From a virus, in the IMG/VR virus record IMGVR_UViG_3300043775_002839, positions 29,706 to 93,705 of that record: a stretch of 64,000 nt of DNA. The stretch is one strand, 5' to 3'. Below, piece after piece: positions 52,964 through 60,529 of this stretch. The notes below the pieces were generated by a model. That model made no database searches. It was not told the origin of the DNA and saw only the letters and a list, made by a program, of their open reading frames with translations. The translations under genes and the position numbers were made by a program. Every line of letters starts with the position of its first letter. Position 1 is the first letter of the stretch.

Positions 52964-53062
52964 ATGAAACAAAATGTAAAAGACAATTTCCAGTTTGCCA
53001 TATTCTGGATTGCTGTTGCTATAGCCACGGCTTTAGTTGTTCATTTTTCATCTGCAGCGTAG
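52964..53062 (+). CDS. Single-span small membrane protein (32 aa)
   Basis: MKQNVKDNFQFAIFWIAVAI followed by ATALVVHFSSAA: one hydrophobic helix with a basic N-terminus. It starts two bases after the previous stop and ends one base before the next start, so it belongs to a coupled cluster of tiny early genes. Confidence 0.5.
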   Translation: MKQNVKDNFQFAIFWIAVAIATALVVHFSSAA

Positions 53063-53063
53063 T

Positions 53064-53210
53064 ATGAAAAATTCTATTTTATTTGCAAGATGCAAAACCA
53101 GTATCTTGATAGCCATGCTATGCATTAAACTGAGTTGGAATCCCAAACCGCACGGTGCAGCCAGAGCCCTTGATAAGAAATATAAGGCTATTACTTCTGC
53201 AGTATGCTAA
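53064..53210 (+). CDS. Small hypothetical protein (48 aa)
   Basis: Begins MKNSILFARCKTSILIAMLC (a hydrophobic, Cys-containing N-terminus), then a basic soluble tail (SWNPKPHGAARALDKKYK). It may be membrane-associated. It is the last gene of a three-gene cluster and is followed by the next early-type promoter. Confidence 0.48.
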   Translation: MKNSILFARCKTSILIAMLCIKLSWNPKPHGAARALDKKYKAITSAVC

Positions 53211-53239
53211 TAACTTTAACAAAATTTTAACACTCTAGA

Positions 53240-53272
53240 TTTTCACGATTCAAACATATTGATTATATTTAC
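53240..53272 (+). promoter_or_regulatory. Early-type promoter TTTTCACGATTC / TATATTTAC
   Basis: Same geometry as the others; the upstream AACTTTAACAAAATTTTAAC block is shared with 57535 and 63190. Confidence 0.65.
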
Positions 53273-53296
53273 ATATCTAATTAAAACAAAGAAATC

Positions 53297-53494
53297 ATGA
53301 CAACAATTACAAACATTCTTAATGCAGCTAAAAGTCTTAACGCTCAAAACTTTGCAAGTTTTCTAGACAACAACAAAATTTCATTCACAATTTTAGATTG
53401 TAACATTATGGACTACAATGATGATTATTTTAACATAATTATCGACAAGTTTGACGAAAACATTTTATTTTTTGACGGTAAATTTCAATCATAA
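53297..53494 (+). CDS. Small acidic hypothetical protein
   Basis: 65 residues, strongly acidic in the second half (NIMDYNDDYFNIIIDKFDEN). The promoter at 53240 lies just upstream. An acidic early protein could mimic DNA or inhibit a host protein, but no family is recognised. Confidence 0.55.
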   Translation: MTTITNILNAAKSLNAQNFASFLDNNKISFTILDCNIMDYNDDYFNIIIDKFDENILFFDGKFQS

Positions 53495-53515
53495 TATAAT
53501 TAAAACAAAGAAATC

Positions 53516-53845
53516 ATGGTAACACAAGTACAAATGGAAAGATTAAATGTTAATGATAATAGATTTAACTATTGGGTAGAAGCAGAAGAGTTTAACAAAA
53601 TTAAGCAAGGATATCTACCTAGAAAAATTGAGGCTAACGGTGCTGGAGCAATATTACAAGGTAAAGAACAGTACTATAATGATGTAACTAGATTTTCTTT
53701 TACTCCTACTTATGAATTGAAAGAAGAATATAGAAACACTATTTTTGAAGGGTTAACTCATGAATTTATATTAGAAAGCATTTTTAATGAGGATGGTATG
53801 AATAAAGGATTTGGTAATTTAATTAATAACTTAAGACAAAACTAA
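53516..53845 (+). CDS. Hypothetical early protein
   Basis: 109 residues, soluble, mixed charge (RFNYWVEAEEFNKIKQGYLP; YELKEEYRNTIFEGLTHEFI). The leader AATTAAAACAAAGAAATC is identical to that of the preceding gene's start region, suggesting duplication of the leader. No family recognised. The next gene overlaps its stop by one base. Confidence 0.58.
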   Translation: MVTQVQMERLNVNDNRFNYWVEAEEFNKIKQGYLPRKIEANGAGAILQGKEQYYNDVTRFSFTPTYELKEEYRNTIFEGLTHEFILESIFNEDGMNKGFGNLINNLRQN

Positions 53846-54003
53846 TGAAAGTAATCTACATGGAACACACATTGAACCTGATGGCTGCCGGAGGTTTAGA
53901 AATCTTAGCAGCAGTTAAAGAAATTGTAGCATCTGGAACAATAAAACAGACAGAAGTTGGAAATTATTTAGTAATTGAAACAAAATCAGAAGAACAAATA
54001 TAA
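53845..54003 (+). CDS. Small hypothetical protein (52 aa)
   Basis: MKVIYMEHTLNLMAAGGLEI followed by LAAVKEIVASGTIKQTEVGN and YLVIETKSEEQI. Helix then hairpin, soluble. Its ATG overlaps the previous stop (TAATG), so it is translationally coupled. Confidence 0.52.
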   Translation: MKVIYMEHTLNLMAAGGLEILAAVKEIVASGTIKQTEVGNYLVIETKSEEQI

Positions 54004-54008
54004 TTATT

Positions 54009-54227
54009 ATGGAAAAATTAACTACAGGAATCGGATTAATCTTTGCTGGGATAGCATTATTAGTCGTGGCTGCAATCCTTTTTGCATGGCCAGTACAATT
54101 ATTATGGAATGGATGTTTAATTAGTGCAGTTGATGGAGTTCACCCAATAACATTTTGGCAGGCTCTTGGATTGAATTTCTTATTTTCAATCTTATTCAAA
54201 GGTACTTCAACCTCAAGTAAAAAATAA
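54009..54227 (+). CDS. Small membrane protein, two spans
   Basis: 72 residues with a long N-terminal hydrophobic segment (GIGLIFAGIALLVVAAILFA) and a second near the C-terminus (FWQALGLNFLFSILF). A Lys/Ser-rich tail would be cytoplasmic. In the small early gene cluster, it could be a superinfection or lysis-related factor; not recognised. Confidence 0.55.
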   Translation: MEKLTTGIGLIFAGIALLVVAAILFAWPVQLLWNGCLISAVDGVHPITFWQALGLNFLFSILFKGTSTSSKK

Positions 54228-54228
54228 A

Positions 54229-54426
54229 ATGATACACGATATTATTTTATACCTCTTTGTTGGTGTATCTTATTCATTTGGGATATACCAATTAAGAGAA
54301 ATGTTAAATAATAGCAATCCAATTGGAATGCATTTAAAACCATACACCAATGTTGAGCTCTCATTATTGGCCCTATTTTGGCCATTCTTTCTAATAGTGT
54401 TTATTATTTCATTTTTTAAATCTTAA
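54229..54426 (+). CDS. Small membrane protein, two spans
   Basis: 65 residues: hydrophobic N-terminus (IILYLFVGVSYSFGIYQL), polar middle, and a second hydrophobic segment (LSLLALFWPFFLIVFIISFF). Adjacent to another two-span membrane gene with a 1-nt gap. The pair may act together at the host inner membrane. Confidence 0.55.
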   Translation: MIHDIILYLFVGVSYSFGIYQLREMLNNSNPIGMHLKPYTNVELSLLALFWPFFLIVFIISFFKS

Positions 54427-54427
54427 C

Positions 54428-55207
54428 ATGCCAGAATTAGCAGAACTTAAACTTACCGCAGCCTATATTAATACAGTTTCACAGGGTCTCTTTTTTAACA
54501 AGATTGAAAAGAATCCGGAGCATAAAGGTATTGAAGTAGAACCAGAATGTACAGTTTTTAAAATTAGTGCAAAGAGCCGAGGAAAAGAATTGATGGTGTA
54601 TTTAACCTCTCCAATGGGTTGTCAAACCATTCGAATGAACATGGGTATGGCTGGACATTTTCAAATAACCCCAACTGGAAAGGAATCAAAACATGCGCAC
54701 CTTAAGTTCTATTCAGAATGTGGGAAGACCTTGAGTTTTGTAGATGTGCGTCGATTTGGAAAATGGAAAGTTGAAAGTGACTGGTCAGCGGACAGAGGAC
54801 CAGACCCTACACAGGACCTGGAAGGATTTGTTAGAAACATAATGGACAATATTGACAAAAAAGAATTTGATAAACCTGTCCACTTGGTAATGATGAACCA
54901 GAAATACTTTAATGGAATTGGAAACTATTTGCGAGCTGAGATACTTTATAGAGTTCCAAATGCAAATCCATTTCTTCCGGCTCGAGATGTTCTCAAACAA
55001 TACCCTGAGATATTAACGCTTTGTTGCGATGTACCAATGTTTGCTTATGCTATGGGAGGTGGAAGTATTAAAGACTGGAAAAACCCCTTTGGAGAGGATG
55101 CCGTACCGGAACATTTCTTTCAGTGTTACTCAAATCCAACTATGTCAAATATAGTTGACGCAAATGGCCGAAGATTTTGGTACGACCCAAAATGGAATCA
55201 ATTTTAG
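54428..55207 (+). CDS. Fpg/Nei-family DNA glycosylase (NEIL1-like, zincless)
   Basis: Base-excision repair glycosylase/AP lyase. The mature N-terminus PELAE provides the catalytic Pro and Glu. RMNMGMAGHFQI, DVRRFGKW and NQKYFNGIGNYLRAEILYR (helix-two-turn-helix) are family hallmarks. The C-terminal finger (QCYSNPTMSNIVDANGRRFW) has only one Cys and no CxxC pairs, so it is probably a zincless finger like that of NEIL1, with an Arg for the damaged-strand contact. 259 residues, normal length. Starts one base after the preceding gene. Confidence 0.85.
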   Translation: MPELAELKLTAAYINTVSQGLFFNKIEKNPEHKGIEVEPECTVFKISAKSRGKELMVYLTSPMGCQTIRMNMGMAGHFQITPTGKESKHAHLKFYSECGKTLSFVDVRRFGKWKVESDWSADRGPDPTQDLEGFVRNIMDNIDKKEFDKPVHLVMMNQKYFNGIGNYLRAEILYRVPNANPFLPARDVLKQYPEILTLCCDVPMFAYAMGGGSIKDWKNPFGEDAVPEHFFQCYSNPTMSNIVDANGRRFWYDPKWNQF

Positions 55208-55235
55208 TATTATACACTTATGACAAATATTTAGT

Positions 55236-55442
55236 ATGAAACAAACAGCAGTAGAATGGTTGATATTCCATTGGATGGAACTTGATTCCCAGTATTATTT
55301 AGGTGAAATAGGAAGGATAGATTATCGGAACAAAAGAGACTCTATACAAGTAGAAGCCAAAGAAATGGAAAAGCAACAACTTAAAGAAATGTATCTAAAG
55401 GGTATTGAAAACTATGACCCAACTTTTAAAATAAAATTATAA
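55236..55442 (+). CDS. Small hypothetical protein
   Basis: 68 residues, helical and charged (TAVEWLIFHWMELDSQYYLG; EAKEMEKQQLKEMYLKGIEN). Such short WL-helix proteins are common in T4-like phages, but no function is known to me. The stop overlaps the next start (TAATG). Confidence 0.62.
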   Translation: MKQTAVEWLIFHWMELDSQYYLGEIGRIDYRNKRDSIQVEAKEMEKQQLKEMYLKGIENYDPTFKIKL

Positions 55443-55921
55443 TGACTGGAAAAATTGCAATTGTCGGAGCTGCGGCTACCGGTAAGGACTACTTAAGAAA
55501 ACGAATGATGGACAAGGGATTTGAATATGGAGTTTCATGTACAACCCGTTTACCCAGAGAGGGAGAGGTTCATGGAAAGGACTATTATTATATACCAACT
55601 GAGGAATTCGACGCTAAAATTGAAAGAGGAGAATTTGCAGAATGGCAAGAATTTAATGGTTGGAAATATGGTTTGACCAAAGATGAATTTGAGAGATGTG
55701 ATGTAATGATTCTAAATGCAGAGGCTGTCACCTTGCTTGAACCAGAGTATAGAGACCGTGTCTTTGTTATATACTTAGACATCCCAGAATCAATTCGCAG
55801 AGAGCGTCTAGGTGTTCGTGATGACAAAAATGATTCAACTGATAGAAGAATTAATGCGGATAATGAACAATTTAGAAACTTTTTGGATTTTGATTGTAAA
55901 ATAACCAACGAAAACTTTTAA
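55442..55921 (+). CDS. Guanylate kinase-like nucleotide kinase
   Basis: 159-residue P-loop kinase. GAAATGKDYLRKRM is the Walker A, SCTTRLPREGEVHGKDYYYI is the guanylate kinase GMP-binding region (STTRxPR...G.DY.F pattern), and LDIPESIRRERLGVR is the lid. It probably phosphorylates (d)GMP or another dNMP for phage DNA synthesis. Slightly shorter than bacterial Gmk (about 200). Coupled to the upstream small gene. Confidence 0.85.
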   Translation: MTGKIAIVGAAATGKDYLRKRMMDKGFEYGVSCTTRLPREGEVHGKDYYYIPTEEFDAKIERGEFAEWQEFNGWKYGLTKDEFERCDVMILNAEAVTLLEPEYRDRVFVIYLDIPESIRRERLGVRDDKNDSTDRRINADNEQFRNFLDFDCKITNENF

Positions 55922-55922
55922 C

Positions 55923-55931
55923 AATATATAA
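55923..55931 (+). promoter_or_regulatory. Late-type promoter box AATATATAA
   Basis: Ends 19 nt before the gene at 55950. Confidence 0.5.
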
Positions 55932-55949
55932 TACCTAAAACAATTTAAA

Positions 55950-56468
55950 ATGGCGAAAGCAAAACAAAAATCTACAGCAGAATTAAAAGACCTACGCGCT
56001 CAATTAGAAATTGAAGTTAATGAGGCACAAAAAGACCTAGCAGAAAAGAAGTATTCTGTAAATCTTGAAAGCATCCAAAACATTAATGCTATCTTAAAGC
56101 AAATCGACAAGAACTACGAGTGGAGCATTAAAAATGCTGCCTTTGTAATTAACCTTTACGATGCCCTAGCAGACCAAAAGCGTCAATTCCAAATTGATGA
56201 CAAAGGAGAATCTACGGTTCAACTTAATGGAGTTCAATTAAATCAATTGTACACTATTATTACAAACATCACCGGAACAGGTATTGATGGAGCAAAAATC
56301 TTTACAAGATTATTAACAAATGTAGGAGCTCAAATCTCAGCAGCCCTAAATGAAATGGCTGAGGCAAACAAGGTAATTCAAGAGAAACATGTTGCTCTAG
56401 CAGAACTTGATGTTGCAATTGATGAAGCAGAAAAACCTGAGGTTGCAGTAGAAGAAATCACACAATAA
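55950..56468 (+). CDS. Hypothetical coiled-coil protein
   Basis: 172 residues: N-terminal coiled coil (LKDLRAQLEIEVNEAQKDLA), a central mixed region (LNGVQLNQLYTIITNITGTG), and a second coiled coil ending in an acidic tail. No catalytic motif. It has its own promoter box and is followed two bases later by a nuclease-like gene. Function not recognised. Confidence 0.6.
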   Translation: MAKAKQKSTAELKDLRAQLEIEVNEAQKDLAEKKYSVNLESIQNINAILKQIDKNYEWSIKNAAFVINLYDALADQKRQFQIDDKGESTVQLNGVQLNQLYTIITNITGTGIDGAKIFTRLLTNVGAQISAALNEMAEANKVIQEKHVALAELDVAIDEAEKPEVAVEEITQ

Positions 56469-56470
56469 AT

Positions 56471-57007
56471 ATGAAATTAGCAAGTAAATCTAAAAAACGT
56501 TTAGATTTGCTAGAGGCTATCCAAGACGGCATTACAACTCGTGATGTTTTTGAAACAATTGGCTATAAGAATCAAAGTGAGGATAAAATAATTCAATTTA
56601 TTTATCCTCACCTTCTTACTCAGTTGACAGAGTATGTCATGGAAAAGAAGGGCTTTAGCAGATCTCTTGCCAAGGAGAAGGCAAGAACAATGATTAAATG
56701 GGAGGGTAATGTAAATACTACCGTGAAACAAATTCAGTTCATGGGGACTCAAAACCGTCCGGACATGACAATTCAAAATGATGGAGTTACTATTGCCATT
56801 GAATTTAAGAAAGGGGACCGAGGTTCATCTTTACGAGAAGGATTTGGGCAATCAATAGTATATTCAACTGCATATGATTTTGTGATGTATATGTTTATTG
56901 ATGTGAGTGAGGACGGTCGAATTGTCAATGGCTCTACTGCCGTAAATGAACAAAAATTCTTACAGAATCTGTGGGATAACTTTAACGTAAAATTTGCAAT
57001 AGTTTAA
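56471..57007 (+). CDS. PD-(D/E)XK-like nuclease candidate
   Basis: 178 residues. The core NRPDMTIQNDGVTIAIEFKKG gives the P-D...E-x-K arrangement of the restriction-endonuclease fold, and REGFGQSIVYSTAYDFVMYMF supplies the following QxxxY-type motif seen in phage and archaeal resolvases. The N-terminal 60 residues are basic and helical. It could be a repair or homing-like nuclease or a host-DNA nuclease; specificity unknown. Its stop overlaps the next start. Confidence 0.65.
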   Translation: MKLASKSKKRLDLLEAIQDGITTRDVFETIGYKNQSEDKIIQFIYPHLLTQLTEYVMEKKGFSRSLAKEKARTMIKWEGNVNTTVKQIQFMGTQNRPDMTIQNDGVTIAIEFKKGDRGSSLREGFGQSIVYSTAYDFVMYMFIDVSEDGRIVNGSTAVNEQKFLQNLWDNFNVKFAIV

Positions 57008-57525
57008 TGAAAATATTCGTAACTTCAAATCAACAATTTGGCCGACCAGGCGCCATAAAATCATATAAAAGACCCTTTGAGGATGTCCAAGAAATGAATC
57101 AAGAACTTTTTGAATCATGGAATTCAGTAGTTTCCCCGGAAGATACGGTATATGTATTGGGTAACTTTGCATGGGATCCAGAAACTGCGGAATATTTCCT
57201 TAGAAACCTGAATGGGACTATTATTAATATAGACGGAGAATTCGACAGTGCAATTGAAGAACTATCTGAAACGGCAGTCGGACTGGATATTGACTACTTT
57301 GATGGTATCCTAGAATTTATGCCGGAAGAGAATGCAGTTCTTTCATATTGGCCCCTTCTTGAATGGCCAGGAAAATCAAAAGGGTCCTATTCGGTAGTAG
57401 GACATCCAAATAAAAAGTATCGTAGTAACCATAAGACCAAGACGGTTAATTGTTGTTGTGACTTTTGGGAATACAAACCTGTAGAATTATCCCGTATAAT
57501 TGAGCTCTTCAATGAAGTAGAATAA
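57007..57525 (+). CDS. Degenerate metallophosphoesterase-like protein
   Basis: 172 residues aligned by pattern with small calcineurin-like phosphoesterases, but the metal ligands are changed: FVTSNQQFGR replaces the usual (T/S)DxHxGH, LGNFAWD replaces GD(x)xD, GEFDS replaces GNHD, and LSYWPL replaces (S/T)H.P. VVGHPNKK keeps one His of the last motif. It is therefore probably inactive as a metal phosphatase and may have a binding role. Start overlaps the preceding stop. Confidence 0.62.
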   Translation: MKIFVTSNQQFGRPGAIKSYKRPFEDVQEMNQELFESWNSVVSPEDTVYVLGNFAWDPETAEYFLRNLNGTIINIDGEFDSAIEELSETAVGLDIDYFDGILEFMPEENAVLSYWPLLEWPGKSKGSYSVVGHPNKKYRSNHKTKTVNCCCDFWEYKPVELSRIIELFNEVE

Positions 57526-57560
57526 TGTTAATAACTTTAACAAAATTTTAACACTCTAGT

Positions 57561-57593
57561 GTTTCCAGATTCAAATAATTGTATTATATTTAC
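57561..57593 (+). promoter_or_regulatory. Early-type promoter GTTTCCAGATTC / TATATTTAC before the sigma gene
   Basis: Same 24-nt geometry; the TAATAACTTTAACAAAA block lies upstream. Confidence 0.65.
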
Positions 57594-57619
57594 ATATCTA
57601 ATAAAAACAAAAAACTTAT

Positions 57620-58234
57620 ATGGCATCTAAATCTTACAGAGAATTAACAGAGAATTTTTTAGCAACCCGTTCTGAAGCGGACTTTACTGCACTTTTTTAC
57701 AAATTAAAACCAGGACTTACGACCTACGTTAATAAAATAGTAAAAGATCGCGAAATGTCTGAAGATATTGCAATAAACACTTTAACAAAATTGTGGACTA
57801 AAATTGATCAATATGACCCACAATACCAGATCACTACATGGTTGTACCGTATAGCATTTAATGATGCATTGGGACATATCAATAATAGAAATAAACAATC
57901 CTCTCTGGATGCCCTATCTGATTACGGTGTTGAAGTAAGTGAGAATGGTGAATTTGTTAGTGGTACCCATGGTTTAAATGGTGCTATTGAAGATTATGTA
58001 ATGAAAACCGAACAGGATTTCCTTGAGGAAGATGACGAACTTATGGCAAAATATGGTCGTGCTCTTACTGAAATCGAAAATCTTAAAGGAATGTACCGTG
58101 AAATAGTAATTGACCGTTTGATTAATGAAATGAAGTACGAAGAAATTGCAGAGAAACATGACTTACCGCTACAGACTATTAAAAACCGTATTCGTAGAGG
58201 TAAAGCAATCATCGAAGAAAATATGATGTCGTAA
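57620..58234 (+). CDS. ECF-type sigma-70 family factor
   Basis: 204 residues. Sigma region 2 runs SEDIAINTLTKLWTKIDQYD followed by PQYQITTWLYRIAFNDALGH; region 4 runs YREIVIDRLINEMKYEEIAE followed by KHDLPLQTIKNRIRRGKAII. An acidic linker joins them; regions 1 and 3 are absent, as in group IV (ECF) sigma factors. This would redirect host RNA polymerase, perhaps at the middle stage, in addition to gp55. It is preceded by an early-type promoter and its stop overlaps the next start by one base. Confidence 0.87.
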   Translation: MASKSYRELTENFLATRSEADFTALFYKLKPGLTTYVNKIVKDREMSEDIAINTLTKLWTKIDQYDPQYQITTWLYRIAFNDALGHINNRNKQSSLDALSDYGVEVSENGEFVSGTHGLNGAIEDYVMKTEQDFLEEDDELMAKYGRALTEIENLKGMYREIVIDRLINEMKYEEIAEKHDLPLQTIKNRIRRGKAIIEENMMS

Positions 58235-58446
58235 TGGTTGTTGTTGTCTATAGAAAATCGATGGGTTCAAAAACAAAATACATGACAGTATTTGAGAATG
58301 AACAAAACCCGGATAAACTTATAAACTTGAATGCCAGGAAACCAATGATTCCAAATAATTATATTATTGATGATATTGGGGTTGGTGAAAGTTTTATAGA
58401 GAGCTATAAGAAACAACATAAAATTAAAAAACATGAAGTTTGTTAA
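58234..58446 (+). CDS. Small protein coupled to the ECF sigma factor
   Basis: 70 residues, basic, soluble (VVVVYRKSMGSKTKYMTVFE; YIIDDIGVGESFIESYKKQH). Its ATG overlaps the sigma stop (TAATG), suggesting a fixed ratio. A sigma-modulating role is possible by position only; no anti-sigma motif is visible. Confidence 0.5.
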   Translation: MVVVVYRKSMGSKTKYMTVFENEQNPDKLINLNARKPMIPNNYIIDDIGVGESFIESYKKQHKIKKHEVC

Positions 58447-58473
58447 ATTGTTAATAACTTTTTGAAAATAATT

Positions 58474-58503
58474 AACCTGACATTTTACCGTGTCAGGTTT
58501 TTT
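58474..58503 (+). terminator. Terminator overlapping an early-type promoter
   Basis: Stem AACCTGACA/TGTCAGGTT, loop TTTTACCG and T run, identical to the one at 52553. Confidence 0.8.
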
Positions 58504-58515
58504 GATTATATTTAC
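58483..58515 (+). promoter_or_regulatory. Early-type promoter TTTTACCGTGTC / TATATTTAC
   Basis: Exact 12-mer with its start 24 nt before TATATTTAC; drives the gene at 58542. Confidence 0.7.
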
Positions 58516-58541
58516 ATATCTAATTTTAACAAAGAAACATT

Positions 58542-58850
58542 ATGAAAAATTTTAAAGTACTTTCAATCGAAAATGCAAACGAAACAGGAACATCTCTTCA
58601 AGGTTACATCAATGCGACTTATAGTCAATTGCTAGAAGTCTTAGGAAAACCCACATGCGATGAACCATCGGGAGATGACAAAGTTCAACTAGAATGGGTT
58701 ATAGAATTTAAAGGTAATATTTTTACAATATATGACTGGAAAACTGGTTCAAGAGAATACACTGAAAATGAATTAACCGAATTTAATGTTGGAGGTACCA
58801 CATCTGCGGCCGATTTTATTCAAGAAATAGAATCTCAAATCAACAAATAA
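58542..58850 (+). CDS. Hypothetical early protein
   Basis: 102 residues, acidic, soluble. YINATYSQLLEVLGKPTCDE and KVQLEWVIEFKGNIFTIYDW show an alpha/beta layout with an exposed Trp-rich sheet. I recall similar short proteins in Bacteroidetes phages and mobile elements, but no function is known. First gene after the promoter at 58483. Confidence 0.58.
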   Translation: MKNFKVLSIENANETGTSLQGYINATYSQLLEVLGKPTCDEPSGDDKVQLEWVIEFKGNIFTIYDWKTGSREYTENELTEFNVGGTTSAADFIQEIESQINK

Positions 58851-58851
58851 G

Positions 58852-59001
58852 ATGGAAGATAAAGATACAAATATGGTAATTTTAATAATTGCATTTATGG
58901 CCTTCCTATTTGGATTCTTGGTAGCAGAATCAATATACAATGAAAGGCCAATGACTGAAGAGGAATATTATGAACTACAAAAACCACAATGGTATGAGTA
59001 A
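58852..59001 (+). CDS. Small single-span membrane protein (49 aa)
   Basis: MEDKDTNMVILIIAFMAFLF then GFLVAESIYNERPMTEEEYY: an acidic N-terminus, one membrane helix and an acidic tail. Starts one base after the previous stop and overlaps the kinase gene start by 8 nt. Confidence 0.52.
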   Translation: MEDKDTNMVILIIAFMAFLFGFLVAESIYNERPMTEEEYYELQKPQWYE

Positions 59002-59392
59002 AGAATTATTTTTATTAAGAGGATTACCTGGAGCAGGAAAATCAACATTGGCAAAAATCCTTGTTGGTGATAGAGATTATTGTCACAAAGAGGCCGATAT
59101 GTATTTCGTAGATAGCAAAGGAAATTATAAATTTGACTTTTCTCTGATTAAAGAGGCCCATGCATGGTGCCAAGAAGAGGTAGAGTTTCTAATGAAATAT
59201 GAGCACACTGTAGTAGTTTCAAACACATTTACACAGGAATGGGAAATGCAGGCTTACTATGATTTGGCCAAAAAATATGGATATAAAGTCAATTCTATAA
59301 TCGTAGAGAACCGACACGACGGGGTAAATGAGCACAATGTTCCGCAAGAAACATTAGAAAAAATGAAACAACGATTTGAAATTAAATTATAA
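58994..59392 (+). CDS. P-loop polynucleotide kinase-like protein
   Basis: 132 residues from the ATG at 58994 (MSKELFLLRGLPGAGKST); an in-frame ATG at 58970 is less likely because the P-loop domain normally starts here. Walker A GLPGAGKST, then HKEADMYF (phosphate-acceptor side) and VVVSNTFTQEWEM, a layout typical of T4 Pnk-like/zeta-like kinases. It probably phosphorylates 5' ends of RNA or a small molecule. Only six bases separate it from the RNA ligase gene, suggesting a joint end-healing and sealing role. Confidence 0.75.
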   Translation: MSKELFLLRGLPGAGKSTLAKILVGDRDYCHKEADMYFVDSKGNYKFDFSLIKEAHAWCQEEVEFLMKYEHTVVVSNTFTQEWEMQAYYDLAKKYGYKVNSIIVENRHDGVNEHNVPQETLEKMKQRFEIKL

Positions 59393-59397
59393 AATAA

Positions 59398-60522
59398 ATG
59401 GAAAACAATAATTCAGTTTGCTACATAGCAAAAATACATGAAGTACGGGCAATCGAAGGTGCAGATAACATCGAATTAGTTATCGCAGGTGGATGGAACG
59501 CCATCACAAAGAAAGGCGAATTTAATGTAGGAGCCTTAACTATTATTGCAACAACAGACGCAGTAATACCTGAAAAACTTTCTGAAAAGATGGGAGTAAC
59601 TAATTACTTAAGAAAAGGTAATAGAGTCAGAACTGTAAAATTACGTGGAGTCTATTCAGAGTGTTTAATCATTCCAGTAATATATGCTAAAGCCAGTTCT
59701 ATATTAGAAGGAAAGGATTTAATGAATGAACTTGGTATCACTAAATATGAGCCACCAGTTAAACAAGTTCAATTGGCATCTGGTAGAAAAATTAAGTGGA
59801 GAGATAACCAAAACTTCCACATCTACTACAAGTTTCCAAACCTTAAAAATGTGGCTGGATTATTTACCCAAGAGGATGAGGTTCAAATCACCAGAAAATT
59901 GCATGGAACCAATGCACGTTATGGTATCGTAAAGAAATCTAAATTGACCCTCTGGGACAAGGTAAAGAAATTCTTAAGAATTGCTGACGAATGGGTTGAC
60001 TATGAGTACATCTACGGTTCTCATAACTGTGAGAAAGGTTCCGACTCTCAAGGATTCTATTCAACTGACGTTTGGAGAACAATCGCTGAAGAATATGGTA
60101 TCAAAGAAAAACTTTGGAACTATGCAAAATTCTTTGGAGCTAAGTATATTGGAGAAGGGGTAATTATTTATGGAGAAATTTATGGAGCTGGTATTCAAAA
60201 GAACTATACTTATGGATTGGAAAAAATTCAATTCGCAGGATTTGATACTAAAGTAAACGGAGAATATCAATCATTAGGTTTAGCATATAGCAGCATGGTT
60301 TTAGGGTTGGGATTGCCTCACGTAGAGGTACTTTACAATGGACCATGGTCTCAAGAGGTACAAGATAGTTTTGTATTCGGTAACTTCATTGATGGTACTA
60401 AAGTGCCTCATGAAGGAATTGTAATCAAGCACATCTCTGGTGAAAGAAACAAGGTGGCAAAGGTTATTAACCCAGACTACTTGATTTATGGTGAAAAAAA
60501 TAACGTAGGAGATTCACATTAA
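59398..60522 (+). CDS. RNA ligase with N-terminal OB domain (DraRnl/Rnl5-like)
   Basis: 374-residue ATP-dependent nucleotidyltransferase. The N-terminal 120 residues form an OB-fold-like domain (VCYIAKIHEVRAIEGADNIE). Motif I is RKLHGTN with adenylated K167, motif III is IYGEIYG, motif IV EGIVIKH and motif V VAKVINPDYL. The N-terminal OB arrangement resembles the Deinococcus-type ligase that seals nicked RNA in duplexes. With the adjacent kinase it may repair tRNA or other RNA cut by host defences. Confidence 0.83.
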   Translation: MENNNSVCYIAKIHEVRAIEGADNIELVIAGGWNAITKKGEFNVGALTIIATTDAVIPEKLSEKMGVTNYLRKGNRVRTVKLRGVYSECLIIPVIYAKASSILEGKDLMNELGITKYEPPVKQVQLASGRKIKWRDNQNFHIYYKFPNLKNVAGLFTQEDEVQITRKLHGTNARYGIVKKSKLTLWDKVKKFLRIADEWVDYEYIYGSHNCEKGSDSQGFYSTDVWRTIAEEYGIKEKLWNYAKFFGAKYIGEGVIIYGEIYGAGIQKNYTYGLEKIQFAGFDTKVNGEYQSLGLAYSSMVLGLGLPHVEVLYNGPWSQEVQDSFVFGNFIDGTKVPHEGIVIKHISGERNKVAKVINPDYLIYGEKNNVGDSH

Positions 60523-60529
60523 AATAATT

